Positions 1 through 8,036 of a stretch of DNA of 49,357 nucleotides are shown here, in pieces; position 1 is the first letter of the stretch, and each line of letters starts with the position of its first letter. Source of the stretch: Syntrophomonadaceae bacterium (GTDB taxonomy: Bacteria > Bacillota > Dethiobacteria > DTU022 > UBA8154). The translations under genes and the position numbers were made by a program. Below the pieces are notes generated by a model that was not told where the DNA came from, searched no databases, and was given only the letters and a program-made list of their open reading frames with translations. The stretch spans positions 1 to 49,357 of the forward strand of contig PWRN01000058.1 of NCBI GenBank assembly GCA_003556225.1, written 5' to 3'.

Positions 1-125
1 CCCGGCTCCATCGTGCGGCCCACGGCGATGTTTTGGATGTTGTAACCCCGGCGGCTGAAAAGCCCGGCGACCCGGGTAAGCACCCCGGGGCGATCTTCGA
101 CGAGAATCGCTAGAATGCGTTTCAA
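1..125 (-). CDS. ilvN: Acetolactate synthase small (regulatory) subunit, N-terminal part
   Basis: Partial gene cut by the left window edge; 41 codons are visible. IlvN binds the IlvB catalytic subunit and carries the ACT domain that senses valine. The visible protein reads as an ACT-domain start, with [21 protein letters not shown] followed closely by [12 protein letters not shown]; these two blocks are typical of the IlvN/IlvH N-terminus. The start is TTG at 125-123, overlapping the ilvB TGA stop (TTGA arrangement), with GGAGGTGA inside the end of ilvB as ribosome binding site. The overlap suggests translational coupling, which fits the need for matched subunit amounts. The C-terminal part is outside the window. 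Confidence 0.93.
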   Translation of the reverse strand, partial: MKRILAILVEDRPGVLTRVAGLFSRRGYNIQNIAVGRTMEP

Positions 126-1804
126 TATCCGTCACCTCCGATCATTTCCACGATCGATGTATTGGGTGCAACCATGGGCAGCACGTTTTCTTCGGGATCA
201 ACCTGGAAATCGATCAGCACAGGTCCCGGGATGGAAAGGGCTTCCTGGATGGCCGGCGCTGCCTCACCGGGGGTCAGGACCCTCAGCCCTTTGGCCCCGT
301 ATGCTTCGGCCAACCGTACAAAGTCGGGGCTGCCTGCCATGCTGCTGTGGGAGTAGCGCCCCCCGTAGAAAAACTTTTGCCATTGGCGCACCATGCCCAG
401 GCACTGGTTGTTAATGATGGCGATCTTCACCGGCAGGTTATAATAGACGGCCGTGGCCAGTTCCTGGGAGTTCATCTGGAAGCTGCCGTCCCCGGCGATA
501 CAGACCACCGTCTGCTCGGGAAAGGCCACCTGGGCGCCGATGGCGGCAGGGAAGCCAAATCCCATGGTTCCCAGCCCTCCGGAAGAGATGAACCGCCGGG
601 GTGCTTTCAGCTGGCAGTAATGGGCTGCCCACATCTGGTGCTGACCGACATCGGTAGTGAAAATGGCCGTTCCGCCGGTCAAACGATTGAACTCTTCGAT
701 GACCAGCTGGGGTTTTAGGGAGCAGTCGGGCTTCTGATCGTAACAAAGAGGATACGCGGTTTTCCACTGCTGGACTTTTTCGTTCCAAGCCGTGATGTCG
801 GCGGGTTTAACCCGTTTGATCATTTCACGCAAAACCAGCTTGACATCTCCCACGATGGGGATTTCAGGAACTATGTTTTTACCGATCTCTGCCGGATCAA
901 TATCAATGTGAATGATGCGGGCCTGTCGGGCAAAGGTGTCCAACTTACCCGTCACCCTGTCGTCAAAGCGGACCCCTACAGCAATAAGCAAATCGCATTC
1001 ATCCAGGGCGTGGTTGGCCGCATAGGTCCCGTGCATACCCGGCATGCCCAAATAGAGTTCATAGTTGCTGGGCACGCTTCCCAGGCCTGTCAGGGTCGTA
1101 GTTACGGGAATGGATGTCTTGTTCGAAAACTCCATCAGCTCCTGGTGAGCCCCGGAACTGACGACACCGCCGCCGGAATAGATCACCGGCTGGGCAGCTT
1201 TTTTGATCGCGGAGACAGCCTTGGAGATCTGCCCCATATGGCCTTCGTACGTGGGTCGATACCCGGTGATGTCTACCTTGCTGGGGTAGCTGAAAAATCC
1301 CTCTTCCACCTGGACATCTTTGGGGAGGTCGATGAGCACCGGCCCTTTGCGGCCGGTATTGGCCACGTGGAAGGCTTTCTTGAAAGTCCAGGGAATTTCC
1401 TCGATGCTTTTCACCAGGAAGTTATGCTTGGTTATGGGCAGGGTGATCCCGGTGATATCCGCTTCCTGGAATGCATCAGTGCCGATAAAGGGCCTGGCTA
1501 CCTGCCCGGTTATCGCCACCAGGGGAACCGAGTCCATGTATGCCGTCGCGATGCCCGTAACCAGGTTGGTCGCTCCCGGGCCGGAAGTCGCAATAACAAC
1601 CCCCGGCTTGCCGCTAACCCGGGCATAGCCATCGGCAGCGTGGACAGCACCCTGTTCGTGGCGGGTTAGAATATGATGGAGTCCTTTTTTATAGATTTCG
1701 TCGTAGAGGGTTAACACCGCCCCTCCCGGAAAGCCGAACACAACATCGACATTTTCCTCTTGTAAACAGGCCAGGACCATTTGTGCGCCGTTTAACCTCG
1801 TCAT
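122..1804 (-). CDS. ilvB: Acetolactate synthase large (catalytic) subunit
   Basis: ThDP-dependent enzyme of valine, leucine and isoleucine synthesis. It condenses two pyruvates to acetolactate, or pyruvate with 2-oxobutyrate to acetohydroxybutyrate. At 560 residues it has family length. The catalytic glutamate is E50 in RHEQGA. The ThDP/Mg motif starts with GDG at 438-440 and ends with NN at 465-466. A central FAD/Rossmann-type domain lies around 190-330, with [11 protein letters not shown] at 277-287. It is the third gene of the minus-strand ilvE-ilvD-ilvB-ilvN run, 44 bp after ilvD and overlapping ilvN. Regulation is expected from the T-box upstream of ilvE. Nothing looks damaged. Confidence 0.97.
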   Translation of the reverse strand: MTRLNGAQMVLACLQEENVDVVFGFPGGAVLTLYDEIYKKGLHHILTRHEQGAVHAADGYARVSGKPGVVIATSGPGATNLVTGIATAYMDSVPLVAITGQVARPFIGTDAFQEADITGITLPITKHNFLVKSIEEIPWTFKKAFHVANTGRKGPVLIDLPKDVQVEEGFFSYPSKVDITGYRPTYEGHMGQISKAVSAIKKAAQPVIYSGGGVVSSGAHQELMEFSNKTSIPVTTTLTGLGSVPSNYELYLGMPGMHGTYAANHALDECDLLIAVGVRFDDRVTGKLDTFARQARIIHIDIDPAEIGKNIVPEIPIVGDVKLVLREMIKRVKPADITAWNEKVQQWKTAYPLCYDQKPDCSLKPQLVIEEFNRLTGGTAIFTTDVGQHQMWAAHYCQLKAPRRFISSGGLGTMGFGFPAAIGAQVAFPEQTVVCIAGDGSFQMNSQELATAVYYNLPVKIAIINNQCLGMVRQWQKFFYGGRYSHSSMAGSPDFVRLAEAYGAKGLRVLTPGEAAPAIQEALSIPGPVLIDFQVDPEENVLPMVAPNTSIVEMIGGDGY

Positions 1805-1848
1805 ACTTTCACCTCATTTTCCTCAGACAATGTTGCCCTACATGATTT

Positions 1849-3507
1849 TTATTTCAAAACAGCGCCTTCTCCCGCCGAGGCAACCTGGGCGGCGTAACGC
1901 CGCAAGTACCCCCGGGTGACAGGAGGGGGCGGCAGTTCCAGGGCAGCGCGGCGCGTTTCCAGAATTTCCGTTGGCAGATCCAGATCCAGGCGCCGCCCCG
2001 GAATATCGATCAAGATCTGGTCTCCTTCTTCGACCAGGGCCAAGGGGCCACCTTCCATGGCTTCGGGAGAAATATGGCCGATCGCGGCGCCCCGGGTGGC
2101 TCCCGAGAACCGGCCATCGGTGATCAGGGCCACCTCTTTATCCAGGCCCATACCGGCAACCGCTGACGTGGGTGCCAGCATTTCCCGCATGCCCGGACCT
2201 CCTTGAGGCCCCTCGTAGCGGATCACGATAACATCACCCGCTTCTATTTTTCCGGCTAAAATAGCCTCCACGGCGGATTCTTCCCCGTTAAACACCCGGG
2301 CTCTCAACTGTCGTTTTTGCATGGCCGGATCCACGGCTCCCTGTTTAACCACGGCCCCCTGGGGAGCCAGGTTGCCAAAAAGCACGGCCAATCCGCCCTG
2401 GGGACGGTATGGGGCTTCCAGGGTGTGGATTATTTTCCCGTCAGGCGCGGCCGCGTAGGAGATATTCTTTTCCACGGTCTCGCCGGTCACGGTAATCAGC
2501 CCGGGATCGATCAGGTTGCCGCGGGCCAGTTCTCTCATGACGGCCATAACACCGCCGGCTTTATCCAGGTGCTCGATGTGGTCGGGACCTGCCGGGCTTA
2601 AGGAACAGAGCTGCGGCGTGCGGGCGCTGATCGTGTTGATGGCGTCAAGTTCCAGGGGCACATGCAGCTCGAACGCCACGGCCAGCAGGTGCAGCAGCGT
2701 ATTGGTCGAACAGCCCAGGGCCATATCCACGGCCAGGGCATTCTCCAGTGTTCGTGATGTCATGATGGTGGAGGGTTTGAGATCTCTTTCCCAGAGGTGC
2801 ATGATTTTCCTGCCGGACTCCCGGGCCAGGCGAAGCCGACCGGCCATGACTGCCGGTATGGTTCCGTTGCCCGGGAGGGCCATGCCCAGGGCTTCGGTCA
2901 TGCAGTTCATGGAGTTGGCGGTGAACATCCCGGCACAGGAACCGCACCCCGGGCAGGCAGATTGCTCCAGTTCGTGCAGTTCTTCTTCGGTCATCCGATC
3001 GGCCTTCACCGCACCAACGGCTTCGAATACCTTGCTTAAATCGACTTTTTCTCCCCGGTGCTCCCCGGCCAGCATGGGCCCCCCGCTGATGAAAATCGAA
3101 GGCAGGTCCAGGCGTGCAGCCGCCATCAGCATACCCGGGGTAATCTTATCACAGTTGGGGATAAAAACCAGGGCGTCGAACCCGTGGGCCTGCACCATGG
3201 CTTCCACGCTGTCAGCGATGATTTCCCGGCTGGCCAGGGAATATTTCATCCCCTGGTGTCCCATGGCAATTCCATCGCAGACGCCAATGGTGGAAAATTC
3301 CACGGGAAGTCCCCCGGCCGAGTAGACCCCTGCCTTCACCCCTGCGGCGATGCGGTCCAGGTGAATATGACCCGGCACGATTTCATTGGCCGAGTTCACG
3401 ATGCCGATCAGGGGTCGGCTCAGGTCTGCAGCGGTGTAACCCATGGCATAGAACAGGGAGCGGTGGGGGGCCCGCTCCAACCCTTGCTTAACCTGGTTGC
3501 TGCGCAT
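1849..3507 (-). CDS. ilvD: Dihydroxy-acid dehydratase
   Basis: Iron-sulfur dehydratase that turns 2,3-dihydroxy-isovalerate and its methyl homologue into the 2-oxo acids that IlvE transaminates. It has 552 residues, normal for the IlvD/Edd family. Cluster-ligand candidates are C119 in [10 protein letters not shown] and the group [12 protein letters not shown] with C185, C188 and C191. The conserved [14 protein letters not shown] block sits near residue 460. The N-terminal [10 protein letters not shown] lacks the extra cysteine found in some dehydratases there, as in the E. coli type. The ATG start lies 3 bp after the ilvE stop, so the two are tightly coupled. It belongs to the T-box-controlled operon. 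Confidence 0.97.
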   Translation of the reverse strand: MRSNQVKQGLERAPHRSLFYAMGYTAADLSRPLIGIVNSANEIVPGHIHLDRIAAGVKAGVYSAGGLPVEFSTIGVCDGIAMGHQGMKYSLASREIIADSVEAMVQAHGFDALVFIPNCDKITPGMLMAAARLDLPSIFISGGPMLAGEHRGEKVDLSKVFEAVGAVKADRMTEEELHELEQSACPGCGSCAGMFTANSMNCMTEALGMALPGNGTIPAVMAGRLRLARESGRKIMHLWERDLKPSTIMTSRTLENALAVDMALGCSTNTLLHLLAVAFELHVPLELDAINTISARTPQLCSLSPAGPDHIEHLDKAGGVMAVMRELARGNLIDPGLITVTGETVEKNISYAAAPDGKIIHTLEAPYRPQGGLAVLFGNLAPQGAVVKQGAVDPAMQKRQLRARVFNGEESAVEAILAGKIEAGDVIVIRYEGPQGGPGMREMLAPTSAVAGMGLDKEVALITDGRFSGATRGAAIGHISPEAMEGGPLALVEEGDQILIDIPGRRLDLDLPTEILETRRAALELPPPPVTRGYLRRYAAQVASAGEGAVLK

Positions 3508-3510
3508 CGC

Positions 3511-4416
3511 TTATTTGGCCTCCTTTTTTTCGGCTTCTTGATCCACCGGGGTGCCATTTTGTTCCGCGTACTCGTGAAATATCTTCATCAACCTTTTTGT
3601 CTGGGGGCCTGGCGTTCCGTCTCCAACAAGTCGGCTGTCAATACGGACCGCCGGGATGAGTTCGGCCGCTGTTCCTGTCAGGAAACACTCCCGGGCAATA
3701 TAAAGCTCGTGCCGGGTAAAGGGGCGTTCCAGGACGGGGATTCCCTCCTGGCGGGCCAGCTCCATTACCATGTTGCGAGTAATCCCTTCCAGGATTCCCA
3801 GGTACGCGGGAGGGGTGATCAGCTGCCCTTTTTTATCGATAATAAAGATGTTGGAACCGGATCCTTCCACGATATAGCCTTCCGGGCTCAGCATCAGCGC
3901 TTCCATAACGCCGGCCTGGGCCGCTTCCATTTTGACCAGGATGTTGTTCAGGTAGTTGAGCGACTTGATCCGGGGCTCGAAGGTGTCCGCTCTGCGCTGG
4001 CGCGTTGCCACGGTGATCACGCTCAACCCTTCTTCATAGAACTCCTGGGGAAAAAGCGAAATGGTATCGGCAATGATGATCACAGAAGCCCGGGGGCACT
4101 TTTTGGGATCCAAGCCCAGGTCACCCTCGCCGCGGGAAACCACGATGCGGATATAGGCATCCCTCAGGTTGTTTTGACGCATGGTTTCCAGGGTGGCTTC
4201 TTCCATCTCCTCGATAGGAATGGGGACCTTCAGCATAATGTGGTGGGCCGATTCATACAGCCTTTCCAGGTGTTCGGTCAGTTTAAACACGCGGCCGTTA
4301 TAGGCGCGAATGCCTTCAAAAACCCCGTCACCATAGAGGAAGCCATGATCAAAAACCGACACTTTCGCTCCTTCTTTGGATACATAGTGGCCATCAAGAT
4401 ACACTTTTAGGCTCAT
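3511..4416 (-). CDS. ilvE: Branched-chain amino acid aminotransferase (class IV)
   Basis: PLP-dependent transaminase for the last step of valine, leucine and isoleucine synthesis. With the start chosen here it has 301 residues, the usual length. The PLP lysine is K151 in EPRIKSLNYLNN; YIVEGSGSNIF (181-191) is the conserved class-IV block, and FDHGFLYGDGVFEGIRAY marks the N-terminus. The open frame extends 49 codons further upstream, but that part is the T-box terminator and antiterminator, so the ATG at 4416-4414 is preferred. A GGGGGG stretch about 9-14 nt upstream is the likely ribosome binding site. It is the first gene of ilvE-ilvD-ilvB-ilvN. Some class-IV enzymes use D-amino acids; the operon argues for IlvE. 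Confidence 0.94.
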   Translation of the reverse strand: MSLKVYLDGHYVSKEGAKVSVFDHGFLYGDGVFEGIRAYNGRVFKLTEHLERLYESAHHIMLKVPIPIEEMEEATLETMRQNNLRDAYIRIVVSRGEGDLGLDPKKCPRASVIIIADTISLFPQEFYEEGLSVITVATRQRRADTFEPRIKSLNYLNNILVKMEAAQAGVMEALMLSPEGYIVEGSGSNIFIIDKKGQLITPPAYLGILEGITRNMVMELARQEGIPVLERPFTRHELYIARECFLTGTAAELIPAVRIDSRLVGDGTPGPQTKRLMKIFHEYAEQNGTPVDQEAEKKEAK

Positions 4417-4508
4417 CGACAGTCTGTCCCCCCGATACCGGCAGAACCAGACATTCACCTCCTTGGTATTGGTAATGGTTACGCTGTGTGAATTTGTTTT
4501 CTGCTTGT

Positions 4509-4858
4509 AAAAAAAACTCCTCCACCCGTTAAAGGGACGAAGGAGTTGTCTCCGCGGTACCACCCTTTTTGCCCCTGCCAGGGCCGCTTCAGGTCAGGAT
4601 CACGATTCCAGAAACGATAACGGATTTACCCGTCCTTCCCTAGTTAAGCCGCGTGCCGCAGAACACAACAGGTGAGGCTCCATGAGTCCACCGCTAAAAC
4701 ATCCTGGCGAAAAAAGAGGCGGGCTTTTTCGAGAAGTCACTCCGGGGCGACAAAGCGAGCAGGCCCCCACCGGCTTGCAGCATCCGCCGGCTCTCTGCAG
4801 AGAAACCTGCTTTCTTCCTGTCCCCTTCACAGCTTTGCTGTTTATGTCAGAAAAATTA
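4509..4858 (-). promoter_or_regulatory. T-box leader with terminator/antiterminator, upstream of ilvE
   Basis: tRNA-sensing leader of the ilv operon. Reading on the minus strand, a Stem I region (about 4835-4735) carries the conserved distal AGAGAG...GGATGCTGCAA...CCGG block. The T-box core AGGGTGGTACCGCGGA is at 4566-4551, an exact match to the family consensus. A Rho-independent terminator follows: ACTCCT at 4546-4541 pairs with AGGAGT at 4522-4517, extended by CCC/GGG, and runs into eight U (4516-4509). Uncharged tRNA pairing with the T-box would form the antiterminator and let RNA polymerase reach ilvE. The specifier should lie within 4763-4741; I could not decide the codon by eye. Leu or Val is expected from the genes. 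Confidence 0.93.
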
Positions 4859-4864
4859 ATTTTT

Positions 4865-4893
4865 ATTATATAAGCAGAACAAACAGTTGTCAA
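4865..4893 (-). promoter_or_regulatory. Sigma-A type promoter of the ilv operon
   Basis: On the minus strand a perfect -35 TTGACA (4893-4888), a 17-bp spacer and a perfect -10 TATAAT (4870-4865). Transcription should start near 4858 and run into the T-box leader. It begins only about 20 bp after the stop of the upstream carboxyltransferase gene. Confidence 0.92.
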
Positions 4894-4913
4894 CACGATT
4901 CTTACGGCATTTT

Positions 4914-6413
4914 TCAGGCACTGGGGTAGACGGTCTCACCCCGTTCTTCTTCCTGGTAAAGCAAGCTGGTATCCACCGCAAACAAGTTCTCCATCTTGAG
5001 ATGCTGCCCTTTGGAAGAGTGGGCGGTGTTATTGCCTGAACTCACAGGAATTTGTGCCGATAAGGGTGCGATCTCTCCCCGGCGACGCTTGAAAAACGAC
5101 AGGGCGACCTGGGGAAAAAGAATATAGGATAGTAGATCCTCTTCTCTTTCCATGAAGAACCTTATTTCTTCCCGGGCTTTTTCCAGCTCGGGCTCCAGGA
5201 GATCCGCCGGGCGCCCATGGAAGGGTTGTTCACCCTTGAGCACTTTTTTCTGCAGGTCCGGGTCTACTTCCCCCGGTGGCTTCCCGTATAAACCCTTGAG
5301 ATAGTTTTTCACTTCTTTCAGAATGACCTTGTAGCGCTCCCCGGTAATAACGTTCATCACAGCCTGCGTCCCCACAATTTGGCTGGAAGGTGTAACCAGG
5401 GGCGGAAAGCCCAACTCCTCCCGGACCCGGGGAACTTCCTTGAGCACATCACCCAAAAGGTGGGAGGCATTTTGGCTTTCCAGCTGCGAAGCCAGGTTGG
5501 AGAGCATCCCGCCGGGGATCTGGTAGGTCAACACCGAGGTATCTACCCCGATAACCACATCCAGAGGAATATCGTATTTGCCGCGAATACTTTTAAAATA
5601 TTCACCAATGTGGGCAATCCGGTTTAAGTCCAGGCCGGTATCGTACACCGTTCCCCTGAGGGCTGCCACGAGACTGTCGGTGGCCGGCTGCGAAGAGCCC
5701 AGGGAAAGGGCTGAAATGGCCGTATCCACCACGTCACATCCGGCTTCAATGCCTTTCAAGTATGACATGGCGGCCATGCCGCTGGTGAAATGGGAGTGCA
5801 GTTGCAAGGGAACCTGCACATTTTCTTTTAACTTATTAACCAGGTCGTACGCATCGTACGGTGTAATTAGGCCTGCCATGTCTTTAATGCAGATGGAGTC
5901 CGCTCCTTTTTCCTCCAGCTTGCAAGCAAGTTCCACAAAGTGGTCAATGCTGTGCAGTGGGCTGGTGGTATAACAGATGGCCAACTGGACGTGGGCCCCG
6001 GCTTCCTTGGTAGATGTGATGGCTTGTTCCATGTTGCGCGTATCATTTAAGGCATCGAAAATGCGAATAATATCGATACCGTTTTTTACCGCCAGCTTCA
6101 CAAAGGCATCTACCACGTCATCCGGGTAGTGATGATAACCCACGAGATTTTGTCCGCGCAAAAGCATTTGCAGCTTGGTTTCCTTGGCCTTTTCCCGAAG
6201 GGTCGAAAGGCGTTTCCAGGGATCCTCATCCAGGTATCTCATGCAAGAGTCAAAGGTGGCTCCCCCCCATACTTCCAAGGAGTGGTACCCAACCTGGTCG
6301 ATCTCAGCGATGATGGGCAGCATATCATCGATGTGTAAGCGCGTTGCCATTAGCGATTGGTGAGCATCTCTTAATGTTGTATCGGTAATGCCCACCTTCT
6401 TGTTTTTTTGCAA
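4914..6413 (-). CDS. Pyruvate/oxaloacetate carboxyltransferase subunit (PycB / OadA / 5S type), no biotin domain
   Basis: Carboxyltransferase of the pyruvate carboxylase, oxaloacetate decarboxylase and transcarboxylase-5S family, which moves CO2 between biotin and pyruvate/oxaloacetate. The TIM-barrel part covers about 1-300: metal ligands D11 (TDTTLRDAHQS), H206 and H208 (LHSHFT), and the lysine expected to be carbamylated, K177 (CIKDMAG). A conserved C-terminal carboxyltransferase region follows to about 450. At 499 residues it ends without the AMKM biotinyl motif found in PycB and many OadA, so the biotin carrier must be separate. The start is TTG at 6413-6411 with AGGAGG 7 nt upstream. 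Choosing between the three enzyme types needs the missing partners. No terminator is obvious before the ilv promoter. Confidence 0.88.
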   Translation of the reverse strand: MQKNKKVGITDTTLRDAHQSLMATRLHIDDMLPIIAEIDQVGYHSLEVWGGATFDSCMRYLDEDPWKRLSTLREKAKETKLQMLLRGQNLVGYHHYPDDVVDAFVKLAVKNGIDIIRIFDALNDTRNMEQAITSTKEAGAHVQLAICYTTSPLHSIDHFVELACKLEEKGADSICIKDMAGLITPYDAYDLVNKLKENVQVPLQLHSHFTSGMAAMSYLKGIEAGCDVVDTAISALSLGSSQPATDSLVAALRGTVYDTGLDLNRIAHIGEYFKSIRGKYDIPLDVVIGVDTSVLTYQIPGGMLSNLASQLESQNASHLLGDVLKEVPRVREELGFPPLVTPSSQIVGTQAVMNVITGERYKVILKEVKNYLKGLYGKPPGEVDPDLQKKVLKGEQPFHGRPADLLEPELEKAREEIRFFMEREEDLLSYILFPQVALSFFKRRRGEIAPLSAQIPVSSGNNTAHSSKGQHLKMENLFAVDTSLLYQEEERGETVYPSA

Positions 6414-6561
6414 GCGATATCCTCCTTTCCCGCGTTAATCTACAAAACAGGGATTACATCAAAAAAAGATAGACAATAAGAATTTGACATGTAAAAAGCA
6501 AATTCCTGCTCGGCGAAAAAGAAAATCTGAGCGATCCAGAAGCTGACACCAACATCTTCTC

Positions 6562-8007
6562 TTACCGCCTTGCGAAAGTGGCTGCTGCCTGGCCGGCCGC
6601 GCGACCCAGGTAAAGGCTTTCACTTAAAGGCATGCCTTCCAGCAAAGCTTCCCCATGGAGCCCGCCGGCAATCTCCCCCGCCGCGTACAGGCCCGGCACA
6701 ACCTCGCCGTGGCGTCGGACTTCCCCCAGGGGGGTAACCGAAAGGCCGCCCAAGGTATAATCCACCCCGGCTTTAACCGGGGCCAAGAGATAGGGCGGCT
6801 CCAGTTGCAGGCCGGGAGCTCGATCAAGCCAGCCTCTTTCCACAGCATGATCCCAGCTGTCAAAGGAGGTAAAACGGTTCGACCCTACGGGAATACTGTC
6901 TGCGAAAGCCACCAAAAAAACCCCGTCAGGAGGAGCGTTTATAATGAATGAAAAGGCTTCCGCCTCGTGAGAACGGCTTAATTCCAGGACCTGGCCCTGG
7001 TGATTGATCAAAAACAGCCCTTCCCAGGAGTTTCGGGCCAGCAGCTCCTGCTGACCCTGGGAAGGCGACTCCAGGATAATTCGCCGGCTCAAAAAGCCGA
7101 ACTGCACAATATCTGCCTGCAGGGATGCAGCCAATTGCAGGCCTCGGCCCCGCTGGTCGGAGCGAAGCTTAAGGAGATGATGCTCTGGCAAAAAATCTTT
7201 CCAGGACCTCAGGTCACCGCTAAATCCCCCATCGGCCAGAATAACGGCCTGCACGTAAAAAAGGTCCGCTCCCTCCTGGTCATTGCGCAAGGCCAGGGCC
7301 TGGAACTGGCTGCCCTCTTCAGCCAACTCTATCCAGGCTACCGTTTCTTCTTGAACAAAAACAGCGCGCTGCGCCAGCATTTGGAGCAGTTTCTCTCGGA
7401 GAAGCTGCCCGGCCTGGGGGATGGATGTTTGCAGCCAAAAGGGATTGTACTCCGGGCGGGGGAGTCGGTCGAAAGGGATGCCCAGATCCTGCATCCATAA
7501 GAGGAGAGCGGGAGCTTGTTCAACAAACAGCTGCAAGAGGTGGGGATCATTCATGCCCTCACCCCGCAAGTGTAGTGTTCGATGGAAAGATTCCCGGGTC
7601 GGCCTCAGCACCTCTTCTCTTGCTTCATCTTCATTCACTCCGGGAGGTGCTTCGCCACTGTTTTCGAAATGATCTGCTGAATGATCTGCTGACCAGGCTT
7701 GCTGTATGGGCGCTCCCCAGGTGGCCAGACCTTCATTTACCAGGAATGAAGTGTCACTTCCCAGTTCCTGTCCCTGGGGGAAAAGGTGCACCTGGGCCCC
7801 GTGATCTGCAGCAACCAGGGCGGCTACCAGGGCGGCAGTGGTCCCCCCGATCACGGCGACGTCTCCCCCCCGGGGAATATTCCGGGGGACATCTGGCCTG
7901 TGTCGCGTGAAGAGAGAAAGGTTTTGCATGTACAGCTGGAAAGCCCACGCGCCAAGGAGCACCAGGATAAGCATGACAGCGCCAAGGAAGAAAAAACGGT
8001 TTCTCAC
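6562..8007 (-). CDS. Membrane-anchored FAD-binding flavoprotein (fumarate-reductase-like fold)
   Basis: Flavoprotein of the FAD_binding_2 type. Residues 5-27 form one hydrophobic segment, likely an uncleaved signal anchor, so the enzyme domain should be outside the membrane. Residues 48-60 give the FAD Rossmann start DVAVIGGTTAALV, in which the usual third Gly of the motif is replaced. The C-terminus has VPGLYAAGEIAGGLHG, matching the closing FAD block of flavocytochrome-c fumarate reductases, including the His in GGLHG. The physiological substrate is unknown. The start is GTG at 8007 with GAGGGGG upstream. It begins 29 bp after the gyrA stop, so it is probably read from the gyrase operon, an unusual neighbour. 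Confidence 0.8.
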   Translation of the reverse strand: MRNRFFFLGAVMLILVLLGAWAFQLYMQNLSLFTRHRPDVPRNIPRGGDVAVIGGTTAALVAALVAADHGAQVHLFPQGQELGSDTSFLVNEGLATWGAPIQQAWSADHSADHFENSGEAPPGVNEDEAREEVLRPTRESFHRTLHLRGEGMNDPHLLQLFVEQAPALLLWMQDLGIPFDRLPRPEYNPFWLQTSIPQAGQLLREKLLQMLAQRAVFVQEETVAWIELAEEGSQFQALALRNDQEGADLFYVQAVILADGGFSGDLRSWKDFLPEHHLLKLRSDQRGRGLQLAASLQADIVQFGFLSRRIILESPSQGQQELLARNSWEGLFLINHQGQVLELSRSHEAEAFSFIINAPPDGVFLVAFADSIPVGSNRFTSFDSWDHAVERGWLDRAPGLQLEPPYLLAPVKAGVDYTLGGLSVTPLGEVRRHGEVVPGLYAAGEIAGGLHGEALLEGMPLSESLYLGRAAGQAAATFARR

Positions 8008-8036
8008 AAGACATCCCCCTCAAGGGAGCCGCCGGG

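Noticed and set aside
908-1669. Plus-strand open frame of 253 codons
   Set aside because: Antisense shadow of ilvB; no family features.
3058-4410. Plus-strand open frame of 450 codons
   Set aside because: It lies opposite ilvD and ilvE, has no recognisable domain and is a shadow of their codon bias.
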